Part shown: in pieces, positions 8,470-17,140 of the stretch | Numbering within the stretch: the first letter of the stretch is position 1 | Layout of the letters: each line of letters opens with the position of its first letter | From: Woeseia sp. | Lineage (GTDB): Bacteria > Pseudomonadota > Gammaproteobacteria > Steroidobacterales > Woeseiaceae | Direction: 5' to 3' | NCBI GenBank assembly: GCA_021773015.1 | Contig: JAJFKW010000001.1 | Span: 3,331,305-3,395,304, forward strand | Length of the DNA stretch: 64,000 nucleotides | The notes under the pieces: model-generated | The model's input: only the letters and a program-made list of their open reading frames with translations | What the model was told of the DNA's origin: nothing | Databases searched by the model: none | Translations under genes and position numbers: made by a program

Positions 8470-10917
8470 CTAAAAGAAAACCTGATATCCGAGATTAACG
8501 AAATAAGATTCTCGATCAAGATTGACCACCTCCGTCTCTCTCTGAACGAATTGTTTGCCTGCCTCTAACTCGACACGAAATCGCTGGCTGCGTCGATACT
8601 GTAGGCGAATACCTGGCGTATAAATCCACTCGTAGTCCGTGTCGCCTATTCGCTCACGTCTATCGATGCGCAGCCGCGGATTCAGGCGCCATGTTCGGTT
8701 GAACGGGTAGCGGCTGTCGAGTGTCACGGACGATACTGTCGAGGTCTCTGTGGCAGACTGCCGAAAGCCAATTATGCTGACATCTCCTTCACGCAACAGA
8801 CTGCTGGCGACTATGTTGGCGGCAATGTAACGAATACGAGATCCCAGTGTCGCGAGCACACCGCCAGACGCTGGAGTAGCGTCGATTGAAGTTTGATTCG
8901 CGTCAGCGCTGATTTGGATTCTAGGCGACAGTGTGTAGGAGATACCAAGTGTGTAACTGGTGGATAGCGGGCTGCGATCCAGTCCAAGTTGTCGAATCTC
9001 GTCCATACTAAAAATTTGCGACAATTCAGCAAAGTCGAATACCGGTTGACCAATGATCGCATTGCCCGCAGTAAGAAATGGGCTGCGTCGCTTGTCGAAC
9101 GAACCATTGATGTTCAGTCTGGAACTGATCCGCCAGCTTGCTTGCAAGAAAGCGCTGCTAAGCTCGCTATATAATGTGTCGTAGTCGATGAGGCCCCAGA
9201 AGCTTCGATCGGCGCTGAAGTAACGAAATTCACCGCCGATCGCTTGTCGGTCTGTAAGACCGTCGATGTCTTGTTGTACAAAGAACACGCCCAGCTCTAG
9301 CTCATCCCATAACGGGCCATAGTCCATACTGATGCCGTAGAACGTTCTTTCTGAATCGATGCCATCGCTGCTTGTATAGGCCGGCTTTCCCACCACCGCG
9401 CTTAGCAAAGTGCGCTCATTCCATTGATAGCCGAGATTGAGGCCGTCAAATCGTCCAAGGATACCGCCGGAATTTCTGGATTGTCGGCCTATGCGCCCAC
9501 GAAGTCCGGATGCGGCGTGCGACAGGTCGGCATACGCGTAGGATACTCGAGTGTCGTTTCCTGATGCGGATTCCTCACTAAGAAAGTCACTTCGATAACC
9601 GGCTGTGAGGCGACTACTGAAATCAAACCGCTCGCCACGACGTCGTGCATCAAAATTGACATCCGAATAGAGCGCAGACTGGCTTACAATTTCGTCGTCA
9701 TCGTTTTGCTGGTTAACATCACGCCGGTAATACTGCGAGAAAAAAGTTTGTACACGCCAGTCACCGTCTTGGCGAGGCTGGCGCCGTGTAACCGCGGTTT
9801 GAGTTGCGTTGTCGACTAGTTGATTTCCGGCAAGCAGGGCGGCCAATCGCTGACTCACTCGGCCAGCACCGGCGCTTTCAGGGTATAGCGACAAATAGCG
9901 TCGGTATTCCGCCTTTGCGTGAGCTATCTGACCGTTTTTCTCCCGTGCGAGTGCCAAGAACTCTTGCGCTTCCATTTGACGCGGTTGCTCGGGAAACTGT
10001 AGAACTTTGGTGTAGATCTGAATCGCTCGTGCTCGATCACCTGATACCATCGTGGCGCGAGCTTCGTCCATCAACCGGTCAATTTTCGATAATGCTGTTG
10101 TTGCTGCGTCCGTTGTCGGGCGGACAGTAGCGATGTCTGCGGCACTTTTCGCCGCGATCGTGAGGTCAACCGAAGACTCCGTATCCTCAAGCTGGTCGAT
10201 CCAGGCTTCGTCAAAAATATCGGCGACAGAGTGCAGGGCGCTGCGTGCGTCGTCGGCGGAATTGAAGTCGCCTAACCTCAAGCGGTACCAAGTAGCATCT
10301 TCCACGTTGAGCTCGGAATAAAAAACCCGCTGCTGCGGCGCAAGCGTCAATCCTTTGAGGTCAGCTGCCGTAGGGATACGGCGATACGATGCTAAGTTGA
10401 TGACAAAAAGCGGGCGATTCGACTCTGGCTGCGGCACTTGCCGGTGTTGAATCGCCAGTGCATCGTCGTCGGATTCCACAGCGGTAATGGAGTCCCGCTG
10501 TACGTCGAGCTGTAATATAAATGTCAGCCCTTGCGACGCAATCACAAAAGAAACCGGTTCGCTAAACTGCAGCGTTAGTTCTGGGCCGCCGGCACCACCA
10601 CCTTCATACTCAATATCGATTAATGCCGCGAGATCAGCGTTTGTTGGCCTGTATCGACCGCGCGATTGGGCCGAGGTGGGCGATACGCCATTGCAAATTG
10701 TTGTCGGATCGACCTGGATGCGAATACTATCTCCGCGAGTTGACGGTTGGTGTTGCAAGTACGTTACTTGGCAATTGAAGCGAATTTCAATCGTCGCATT
10801 TTCGGCATCGCCAGCGACACGTGTTCCGGCGATAAAACTGGGTGCAGCAATTGCCGCTTGATTCGTTAAGGCAAGAAGCGCGCTGGCGAGCCAAGAAAAT
10901 CGCCGCGTTGCTACCAT
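8470..10917 (-). CDS. Outer-membrane beta-barrel protein with AMIN-like, SPOR-like and TPR segments
   Basis: 815 aa. A signal peptide ends near AAIAA (about 25). Residues ~30-150 are beta-rich and AMIN-like (ELTLQFSEPVSFVIASQGL). Residues ~165-250 resemble a SPOR-type domain (FVINLASYRRIP, then YRLRLGDFNSADDARSAL). Residues ~285-370 are TPR-like (ARAIQIYTKVLQFPEQ). From ~390 to the terminal Phe the protein shows amphipathic strands ending ...LGYQVFF, as for an outer-membrane barrel of many strands. It starts 7 bases inside the 32-heme cytochrome gene and so is coupled to it. A barrel next to very large cytochromes suggests an outer-membrane port or anchor for electron transfer; it is not recognisably MtrB. 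Confidence 0.75.
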   Translation of the reverse strand: MVATRRFSWLASALLALTNQAAIAAPSFIAGTRVAGDAENATIEIRFNCQVTYLQHQPSTRGDSIRIQVDPTTICNGVSPTSAQSRGRYRPTNADLAALIDIEYEGGGAGGPELTLQFSEPVSFVIASQGLTFILQLDVQRDSITAVESDDDALAIQHRQVPQPESNRPLFVINLASYRRIPTAADLKGLTLAPQQRVFYSELNVEDATWYRLRLGDFNSADDARSALHSVADIFDEAWIDQLEDTESSVDLTIAAKSAADIATVRPTTDAATTALSKIDRLMDEARATMVSGDRARAIQIYTKVLQFPEQPRQMEAQEFLALAREKNGQIAHAKAEYRRYLSLYPESAGAGRVSQRLAALLAGNQLVDNATQTAVTRRQPRQDGDWRVQTFFSQYYRRDVNQQNDDDEIVSQSALYSDVNFDARRRGERFDFSSRLTAGYRSDFLSEESASGNDTRVSYAYADLSHAASGLRGRIGRQSRNSGGILGRFDGLNLGYQWNERTLLSAVVGKPAYTSSDGIDSERTFYGISMDYGPLWDELELGVFFVQQDIDGLTDRQAIGGEFRYFSADRSFWGLIDYDTLYSELSSAFLQASWRISSRLNINGSFDKRRSPFLTAGNAIIGQPVFDFAELSQIFSMDEIRQLGLDRSPLSTSYTLGISYTLSPRIQISADANQTSIDATPASGGVLATLGSRIRYIAANIVASSLLREGDVSIIGFRQSATETSTVSSVTLDSRYPFNRTWRLNPRLRIDRRERIGDTDYEWIYTPGIRLQYRRSQRFRVELEAGKQFVQRETEVVNLDRESYFVNLGYQVFF

Positions 10918-13313
10918 TCTCTGTCACTGATGCGGTGGCAACCACTATTGGCACAGTTTTGATCTCGACTTATGCCGTTATGTCTGTCAACGCCTGCTTT
11001 GTAGTCTCTCGCATGACAACCGGCACAGGTCGGTTGATAGCCAGGTGACGACCAGTTCACCACTTCTGTGTTGGAACGGTGGCAATCCGTACACTGAAAA
11101 TTACCACGGTGATCAAGTGGCTCGTACGTCAGGCCGGTGTGGTTGTAATCCGTTGGCGACCACGCATTCGGTGTATGACAGCCGCCGCAGTCCTGAACCG
11201 TATTGAAGTGATTTGGGTTCTGCCCCGTAGCCTGTATGCCGTTGTGGCATGACGCGCATGAGCCGAGTACTTGAGTGTGGTCAACATTCAATACAGGCGT
11301 AAACGCGTTCGGGTTATGGCAGTCCTCACATACGTTTGTTGTCTGAACGTGCGTCGGTCCTTTTCCGGTGGCGTCGGTGCCATTGTGGCAGGCGAAGCAA
11401 TTGCCCGTGATGTTGGCGTGGTCGAAATTTGCAGGCAACCAGGCGACTGTCGTATGGCAGTCATCGCAGTTACTGCCGCTCGCAATGTGCGTCGGGTGTT
11501 TGCCAGTCGCAATAACGCCGTCGTGACAGGTGCTGCAGCTTCCCAGTACTTGCGTATGGTCGACAGTGAATGTCGGCAACCACGTTGTCGGATTGTGGCA
11601 ATCTTCACAGATATTGGTTGTTAGAACGTGAGTCGGGTTCTTGCCGCCGGCAATCGTACCGTTGTGACAATCCGAGCAATTGCCAGTGATATTGACGTGA
11701 TCGAAATTCGCCGGCGACCACGCGGATGAAGTGTGGCAGTCCTCACAATTGTTGCTACTTGCGATATGAGCCGGGTGTTTCCCAGTTGCTGTTACGCCAT
11801 TGTGGCAACTGTTGCAGGTCCCTATCACCTGAGTGTGGTCTACAGTGTACGTGGGTATCCAAGTTGTCGGGTTGTGACAGTCTTCGCAAATATTCGCAGT
11901 CAGTATGTGGGCTGGGTGCTTGCCGGCCGCGTCCACGCCGTTATGGCAGCTGGCGCAATTGCCTGTGATGTTGACGTGATCGAAATTCGCGGGCAGCCAA
12001 GCAACTGACGTATGGCAGTCGTCGCAGTTGTTGCCGCTGGTGATATGTGTTGGCTGCTTTCCTGTTGCTAACACGCCATTGTGGCAACTGCCACAGGTCC
12101 CAAGAACCTGCGTGTGGTCAACGGTGAAAGCTGGGGCAAATACGTTAGTTGTGTGACAGTCTTCGCACACATTGGTCGTCTGGACGTGGGTAGCATGCTT
12201 GCCGGTTGCGTCCATACCATTGTGGCAGTTTGAGCAGTTGCCGGTGATGCTGGCATGATCGAAATTAGCCGGCACCCAAGCAATGGTGGTGTGGCAGTCT
12301 TCACAATTATTGCCGCTGGCAATATGCGTGGGGATTTTACCGGTCGCTGTCATTCCATCATGGCAGCTACCGCACGTTCCAAGGACCTGCGTATGGTCGA
12401 TGGCAAATGTTGGTGAAAATACGTTGGTCGTGTGACAGTCTTCGCACACATTGGTGGTTAGAACGTGTGCTGTATTTTTCCCGATTGCTTCTGTGCCATT
12501 ATGACAATTAGAACAATTGCCCGTGATGTTAACGTGATCGAAATTCGCAGGCGTCCAGGCAATCGTGGTATGGCAGTCCTCGCAATTGTTGCCACTCGTA
12601 ATGTGGGTCGGGTTTTTGCCGGTCGCCGTTGCTCCATTATGGCAGCTGCCGCATGTACCGATGACCTGAGTGTGATCAACCGACAATACCGGCTCGAACA
12701 TTGTCGTACTGTGGCAGTCTTCGCAGACATTGGACGTTTGTACGTGCATCGGACTCTTGCCGGTCGCTATAGATCCGTTGTGGCAACCGATGCAATTGCC
12801 GACGACACCCGCGTGGTCGAATACGGCCGGAAGCCAGCCCGTCGTACTGTGACAATCATCGCATTGATCACTTGATGAAATGTGCGTCGGCGTTTTACCG
12901 ACGGTCTGCACGCCATTGTGGCAGCTGGCGCAGCTGCCCGTCAGCGACGTGTGATCGACGAATGTAACGATATTCCAATCTGCAGTGATGTGACAGTCGG
13001 AGCAATCGCCAATGGTCGCAACGTGATTGGCTGATTTCGATGAGGCTCGAACCAAGCTGCTTTGCGAATGGCAATTGGAACAATTGGATGCCGTCGGGCC
13101 AAATGTGCCACTGACGTGACAACCTTCGCACGTAACGTTGGAGTGTGCGCCATCAAGTTGAAAGCCGGTGCTAAAGTGATCGAACGTCTGCTGAGATTGG
13201 CCTCTTTGTGCTGCAAACATAAGTGCTGCGATCAAAGTTAGCGTAAGCAACCATCGCAACCCCACGGTGCGATTATCCTGTAAATCAATGCGGCTCAATC
13301 GGGTGCTATTCAT
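10911..13313 (-). CDS. 32-heme c-type cytochrome built from tandem tetraheme repeats
   Basis: 800 aa. A signal-like hydrophobic stretch (about 21-40) leads into a protein with 31 CXXCH motifs and one terminal CX4CH (CANSGCH), so up to 32 covalent hemes. Residues 143-700 are six consecutive 93-residue units, each with four CXXCH. Each unit also has four further conserved His (TH, FDH, TH/AH, DHTQV), enough for bis-His ligation of every heme. It should be exported by Sec and matured by the Ccm system. The gene overlaps its neighbours by ATGA upstream and 7 bases downstream. Role: long-range electron carrier, periplasmic or surface; partner inference comes from the operon. It resembles cytochrome c3/class III multiheme proteins in its motif spacing only. 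Confidence 0.9.
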   Translation of the reverse strand: MNSTRLSRIDLQDNRTVGLRWLLTLTLIAALMFAAQRGQSQQTFDHFSTGFQLDGAHSNVTCEGCHVSGTFGPTASNCSNCHSQSSLVRASSKSANHVATIGDCSDCHITADWNIVTFVDHTSLTGSCASCHNGVQTVGKTPTHISSSDQCDDCHSTTGWLPAVFDHAGVVGNCIGCHNGSIATGKSPMHVQTSNVCEDCHSTTMFEPVLSVDHTQVIGTCGSCHNGATATGKNPTHITSGNNCEDCHTTIAWTPANFDHVNITGNCSNCHNGTEAIGKNTAHVLTTNVCEDCHTTNVFSPTFAIDHTQVLGTCGSCHDGMTATGKIPTHIASGNNCEDCHTTIAWVPANFDHASITGNCSNCHNGMDATGKHATHVQTTNVCEDCHTTNVFAPAFTVDHTQVLGTCGSCHNGVLATGKQPTHITSGNNCDDCHTSVAWLPANFDHVNITGNCASCHNGVDAAGKHPAHILTANICEDCHNPTTWIPTYTVDHTQVIGTCNSCHNGVTATGKHPAHIASSNNCEDCHTSSAWSPANFDHVNITGNCSDCHNGTIAGGKNPTHVLTTNICEDCHNPTTWLPTFTVDHTQVLGSCSTCHDGVIATGKHPTHIASGSNCDDCHTTVAWLPANFDHANITGNCFACHNGTDATGKGPTHVQTTNVCEDCHNPNAFTPVLNVDHTQVLGSCASCHNGIQATGQNPNHFNTVQDCGGCHTPNAWSPTDYNHTGLTYEPLDHRGNFQCTDCHRSNTEVVNWSSPGYQPTCAGCHARDYKAGVDRHNGISRDQNCANSGCHRISDREW
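11214..12887 (-). repeat. Six tandem 279-bp (93-codon) repeats encoding tetraheme units
   Basis: Within the 32-heme gene the unit from THISSSDQC to the next TH is exactly 93 codons, and the same spacing holds six times without gaps (residues 143-700). Units are similar but not identical at DNA level, so this is protein-coding amplification rather than a recent DNA repeat. Expansion or contraction by one unit would change the heme count by four while keeping the frame. Confidence 0.88.
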
Positions 13314-14896
13314 TGCAATGACCTCACCTGTCTAAATGAATCGGCCGAATGGCAGCGACCGCAGTCGAAACCAAATTCGCCGTCGTGCACGTCGTCCGTA
13401 CGATGACAGCTACGGCAAGTAGCACCCGCCGACAGCATTTTGTTGAGAGGGCTCCGATGGCAGTCGGCGCAGGCGACGACCGCATGGGCGCCGGTTAATG
13501 GGAATTCCGTCTGTTGATCGTGATCGAACGTCCAGATGTCCCATGCAACTGGGTTATGACAATCCTCACAGCTTTCGGAAAAATTGCCCTTGTGCGGATC
13601 ATCTTCAATATGACAAGCGCTACAGGTCGTCTCGACATCCGTGAACGCTTTCGTCTCGTGACAGTCTTCGCATTCGTTGTCGTCGTGTTTCCCTAACAAC
13701 GGGAATGCGGCTAGATCATGATCGAAGAACACCGGATCCTGCCAGTTGACTTCGCTGTGACAGGATTCGCATTGTGTTCCGAGCGTGCCGCGATGTGGTT
13801 GATCATCTAAATGGCACGTGTCACACGTTGTTAACAATGCGACTTCAAAAATTGGTTCAATGTGACAATCGTTGCACACGACCTCACGGTGGCTGCCGCG
13901 AAGTTGGTATTCTGTATCTCGGTCGTGGTCGAAGCGCGTCTGACCCCAGTCGTCGTTGCTGTGACAGTCGGTGCACTCTACTCCGTTGTGACCATCGTGT
14001 TCATCGTCATCCAAGTGGCACGCAATGCAGGTGGTTTTCATTTCATCCTGGAACGGATCATCGGAATGGCAGTTGTTACATGCCAACTGCGCGTGCTTTC
14101 CTTCGAGAAGAAATTCGGTATCACGTTCATGGCTGAAACTCGAGTCGTTCCAATCGCTCGGATTGTGGCAGGATTCACATTCGTTGCCGCTGCGCCCATC
14201 GTGTGCATCGTCTTCTGAGTGACACCCAAAACACGTAGCGGGTGCGTTCTGATAGGTTTCGTCCTCGTGGCAATCGAGGCAGGCAGCATCTAAATGCTTG
14301 CCAAGCAGCGCATATCCAGTGGTATCGTGATCAAAAGTTGCGTCTACCCACTCCGTGGATTCATGACAGCTGCCGCACTCTTCACCTAGTGTTGTCTTGT
14401 GCACATCGTCGTCCCGGTGGCAGTCGATACACAGGCCCGACGTTCCGCGACGCTTTTCATCGGTAGCATGGCAGTCACCGCACTCTGCTTCACGATGCGC
14501 TCCAAGCAGTTCGAAGTTGGTAAAATCGTGATTGAACGTCGTCTCATCCAATGTCACGATGTCCGCATCTCGGCCCTTATGATCTGTGTGGCATGAAGCA
14601 CAGGTCACGTCGCCGACATCTACGGACAGGCCGTGGAAGCCGCGTTGGCTTTGCAAATCACTTGCAATATCCTCGTGACAGTCCTTGCACAGCGCATCCT
14701 GGCCTTTCTTGTTGAAGCGCTTATGGCAAGAGGAGCACTCTGTTTCCAGTTCTTGGTGCCCAGAGATGACCTGACCAGGCATGACTAGCGACTCTAGATC
14801 TTGAGCGTTTGCGTTTCCAAAAAATGTCAGAGCCGCTATCATAATAATTACGCTTCCAATTCGCTGCCAATAAGCCATTCGTCCAGATCTGCGCAT
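13310..14896 (-). CDS. 21-heme c-type cytochrome with triheme repeats
   Basis: 528 aa. The signal peptide ends near ANA-QD (about 31). I count 21 CXXCH motifs arranged as seven groups of three. Six groups (residues ~121-516) begin with F-x-H and repeat every 66-69 residues. The first (54-103) is divergent. Conserved spare His (FDH, GKH/GAH, DDxH) give one per heme, consistent with bis-His ligation. The protein is acidic. It starts directly after the TGA of the membrane b-type cytochrome gene (TGAATG) and overlaps the 32-heme gene by ATGA. Likely a periplasmic electron carrier between the b-type cytochrome and the 32-heme protein. Confidence 0.9.
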   Translation of the reverse strand: MRRSGRMAYWQRIGSVIIMIAALTFFGNANAQDLESLVMPGQVISGHQELETECSSCHKRFNKKGQDALCKDCHEDIASDLQSQRGFHGLSVDVGDVTCASCHTDHKGRDADIVTLDETTFNHDFTNFELLGAHREAECGDCHATDEKRRGTSGLCIDCHRDDDVHKTTLGEECGSCHESTEWVDATFDHDTTGYALLGKHLDAACLDCHEDETYQNAPATCFGCHSEDDAHDGRSGNECESCHNPSDWNDSSFSHERDTEFLLEGKHAQLACNNCHSDDPFQDEMKTTCIACHLDDDEHDGHNGVECTDCHSNDDWGQTRFDHDRDTEYQLRGSHREVVCNDCHIEPIFEVALLTTCDTCHLDDQPHRGTLGTQCESCHSEVNWQDPVFFDHDLAAFPLLGKHDDNECEDCHETKAFTDVETTCSACHIEDDPHKGNFSESCEDCHNPVAWDIWTFDHDQQTEFPLTGAHAVVACADCHRSPLNKMLSAGATCRSCHRTDDVHDGEFGFDCGRCHSADSFRQVRSLQ

Positions 14897-15802
14897 TCAG
14901 TACATGTGAACGGCGAGGACGTGGGCTAGTGCTGAAATTACCAACACAATAAATAACGGCATATGAAATACATGCCATAAAGAGAACAGGCGTTCGTAAA
15001 ACGTTAGTTGTGCCACCTGCCTCATCAAATTAACTTGCGTTTTCGCGTACTGATTCGCCGCACGGCGAAGCTCATCCGTGTTATTACGAATTGTGGCCGA
15101 GGCGGTCGCGAGCGCGCGCAGTTCTTGCTTTATCTTGAGCGATAACTTTGCCCGTACATACAGGTGCTTCACTGTCCATGCGAGGCTGCTACGAATGCCA
15201 ATTCGATTGGTATACTGATCACCGAGTAGCTCGGCGGAGATTGTGTGCAGCTCTGAAATAAATTTTGGAAGAATTACGGCGATACCACTTCTATTTTCGA
15301 CGGCCGTCGAAATTTCGCTCCGAAGCTCCTCAATGGTCGTGCGCTTACCATAGAGACCACGATGGATTCTGGCATAAAAGTATCGACCAACAATGCCGCT
15401 CCCGGCGACCGCCAACATACTGTACAAGGCGATCTTGCTGTTAAACGCGTCCACACTGAAGTTACAGTGATACAACACAAGTAACGGCCCAACGAGGCCT
15501 AAAATCATGTGAATCCGAAACCAGTGCGGTACTAGCCCAAGTCGTCGCATTATTTGTGACTTTTTGCTCGCGGGATAGAAAAGTAGCAACAACATAAACG
15601 AGCCACCCACGATGCCAAGCCAATACCCAAGGCCCTCGCTTGGATTGACCAACTCAGTGCTGCGCAGATACCATCCCACGCCAAGTGCAATGAGCAGAAA
15701 ACTGTACCCAGTAAGTGGCCAATTGATGGACTGCGGGAACGACGCCGGCGCCGCACTCTGTCGATCCATCGCGTCCATTCTATTCGCTGCCATTTCGTTC
15801 AT
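14897..15802 (-). CDS. Multi-span membrane protein, probable b-type cytochrome
   Basis: 301 aa. Hydrophobic segments lie at about 29-45, 58-78, 97-113, 124-142 and 275-299. Between the fourth and fifth is a loop of about 130 residues rich in charged helix. His pairs suited to heme b lie in PHWFRIHMILG...LYH and in LWHVFHMP...LAHVLAVH. The family is not one I can name with confidence; it recalls cytochrome b561/ferric-reductase-like membrane proteins. Lying between a CcmI-like factor and the 21-heme cytochrome, it is the likely quinol- or flavoprotein-linked entry point at the inner membrane. The start could also be an internal ATG a few codons later. Confidence 0.65.
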   Translation of the reverse strand: MNEMAANRMDAMDRQSAAPASFPQSINWPLTGYSFLLIALGVGWYLRSTELVNPSEGLGYWLGIVGGSFMLLLLFYPASKKSQIMRRLGLVPHWFRIHMILGLVGPLLVLYHCNFSVDAFNSKIALYSMLAVAGSGIVGRYFYARIHRGLYGKRTTIEELRSEISTAVENRSGIAVILPKFISELHTISAELLGDQYTNRIGIRSSLAWTVKHLYVRAKLSLKIKQELRALATASATIRNNTDELRRAANQYAKTQVNLMRQVAQLTFYERLFSLWHVFHMPLFIVLVISALAHVLAVHMY

Positions 15803-15828
15803 TTCTGCTTAAGACTCTCTGTTTATCG

Positions 15829-16629
15829 TTATTCTATTGTTAGACGTATCTGTGCGTTGTCTGCGACAGTTACTGGTTCGCTTTTTACCTGAAGATTTTG
15901 CAGCGCTTCAGCTGCGTTTCCGCTTCGCGATATCCTCGCCGTAATTACGACTTCCTCAAAATCGGAAAGCTTGACGCCCTCAACCATCGAAAGTGCGTCA
16001 TCTAGCTTGAAATGGATAGGGAATGTCGCCGCCGGTCGGCGCAGTACCGCAGCCGGGATGCCAGAGGCGCCACTAGCGCGTGCAAAAATGAAAACTGTAT
16101 CCGTCGACTGTACGATGCCTGCAACTCGATCGGACAGCAGCAGTGTTCCGGATATCGTTGCCGACCTAGGCGCTGTCGCGTGCTGAAGCGGTTTGTTGTC
16201 GGCTAGTGCTGCTAGGTTGGGATCATATTCGCCCAAATCGGCCGCTTTTTCGTAGGCGCTGATCGATTGGTCGATTCGACCTAGATGTTCGTAGGATCGT
16301 GCAAGCAGCAACCATCCTTTGCCATCGTTCGGGTTTTTCTGTAGTCGAGATTCGAGGCCAATCAACATGTTGGCTACAGAGCCAACTTTTTGCTGCGTCG
16401 ATGCGGTCATGGTATTGCTGGTTAACGCGGATGTCGGGGGAAGAGCAGCATGTGCTTTGTCGTGCGCCGGTGAGCCGAGAAAAAAATAGACGCTCAAAGA
16501 GAAGATTGGCAAACTGATTGCCACAGCGGTAACCGTGCCGCGATTACTCGTGCCAACCAGCGGGCGGGCGACAATCGCCACCGCAGCGCCGCAAAGTAAC
16601 AAAATTGCAATTAAGAAATACCAATTCAT
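15829..16629 (-). CDS. CcmI/CycH-like cytochrome c biogenesis protein (TPR)
   Basis: 266 aa. Two N-terminal membrane segments (about 3-21 and 35-51) are followed by a TPR region (LESRLQKNPNDGKGWLLLARSYEHLG, DQSISAYEKAADLG) and a C-terminal beta domain (ISGTLLLSDRVAG...VFIFARA...PAAVLRRP) typical of CcmI/NrfG-type proteins. In system I, CcmI hands apocytochrome c to the heme ligation machinery. Here it is the first gene of the multiheme operon, away from any ccmA-H cluster in the window, so it is probably a dedicated factor for these heme-dense substrates. A GAGGT ribosome site precedes the ATG. Confidence 0.8.
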   Translation of the reverse strand: MNWYFLIAILLLCGAAVAIVARPLVGTSNRGTVTAVAISLPIFSLSVYFFLGSPAHDKAHAALPPTSALTSNTMTASTQQKVGSVANMLIGLESRLQKNPNDGKGWLLLARSYEHLGRIDQSISAYEKAADLGEYDPNLAALADNKPLQHATAPRSATISGTLLLSDRVAGIVQSTDTVFIFARASGASGIPAAVLRRPAATFPIHFKLDDALSMVEGVKLSDFEEVVITARISRSGNAAEALQNLQVKSEPVTVADNAQIRLTIE

Positions 16630-17140
16630 TTCGTGTTAAACCTCGTTGGTCGCTACTCTTTTTATTACACGTCGCTAGAGTGCATTTGGTTCCACATTTA
16701 GTGAGAAAATATGAAAGTTCTTTGCTGGCTACGTTATCGCGGTGCAACAACAGAGAACTTGTTACTATCGCGCTCCAATAGAGTTATAAAATGTCGCATA
16801 GTAGAGACACTTAGTGACACAGCTCAATCGCAAGATGTGGTTTGTTAAGCTACTCGAATTGCCGTAAAAAAGTAGTTGGAGATTACCTGCAGTTTTGCGT
16901 TGCGGAAATGCGGATCGTGTTGACGATGGGATGCTTGAACTCGACTGCGGAGTGAGTAACGGGCGGGTCTATGACGTCAACGACCCTAAACTTCCAACTC
17001 AGCTATGTTTGGCGTTTGAGCGGCGCTGGCAATATGAGTCTAAGACGCAGCTTCGTTTCTGAGACTTAGGTCACGTTATGCTGTCCATCTGCAGTTAGTC
17101 TTTGCGGTGAATCGCGCCTAAGAAACTGGAGGAACGCACT
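16630..17140. other. Divergent intergenic region of the cytochrome locus, about 510 bp
   Basis: No convincing ORF, RNA gene or strong hairpin seen. It must hold the promoters of the leftward CcmI-cytochrome operon and the rightward flavoprotein gene. I could not pick a convincing -35/-10 or sigma-54 site by eye. The long spacing for two promoters leaves room for regulator sites or a small RNA. Confidence 0.5.
17128..17132 (+). promoter_or_regulatory. Shine-Dalgarno GGAGG that points to an ATT start codon
   Basis: GGAGG at 17128-17132 lies 8 bases before an in-frame ATT at 17141. No ATG or GTG lies between the upstream stop (17108) and the first hydrophobic codons; the next usable codon, TTG at 17165, is 32 bases past the site and would cut the membrane helix. 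Confidence 0.6.

Noticed and set aside
11271-12875. Several open frames on the + strand and other frames across the 32-heme gene
   Set aside because: They arise from the repeated CXXCH codons read in other frames, lack ribosome sites and carry no family features.
11214-12887. Evenly spaced repeats that could look like a CRISPR or satellite array
   Set aside because: The period is a whole number of codons (93), units diverge, and the frame encodes heme motifs throughout; no short identical repeats with unique spacers.
13774-14289. Antisense open frames within the 21-heme gene
   Set aside because: Shadows of the heme repeats; Cys/His-poor random composition and no start signals.
7866-14896. 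Assigning the cytochrome operon to an MtrCAB-type system
   Set aside because: Heme counts, repeat spacing and the AMIN/SPOR/TPR-bearing barrel do not match MtrA, MtrB or MtrC.
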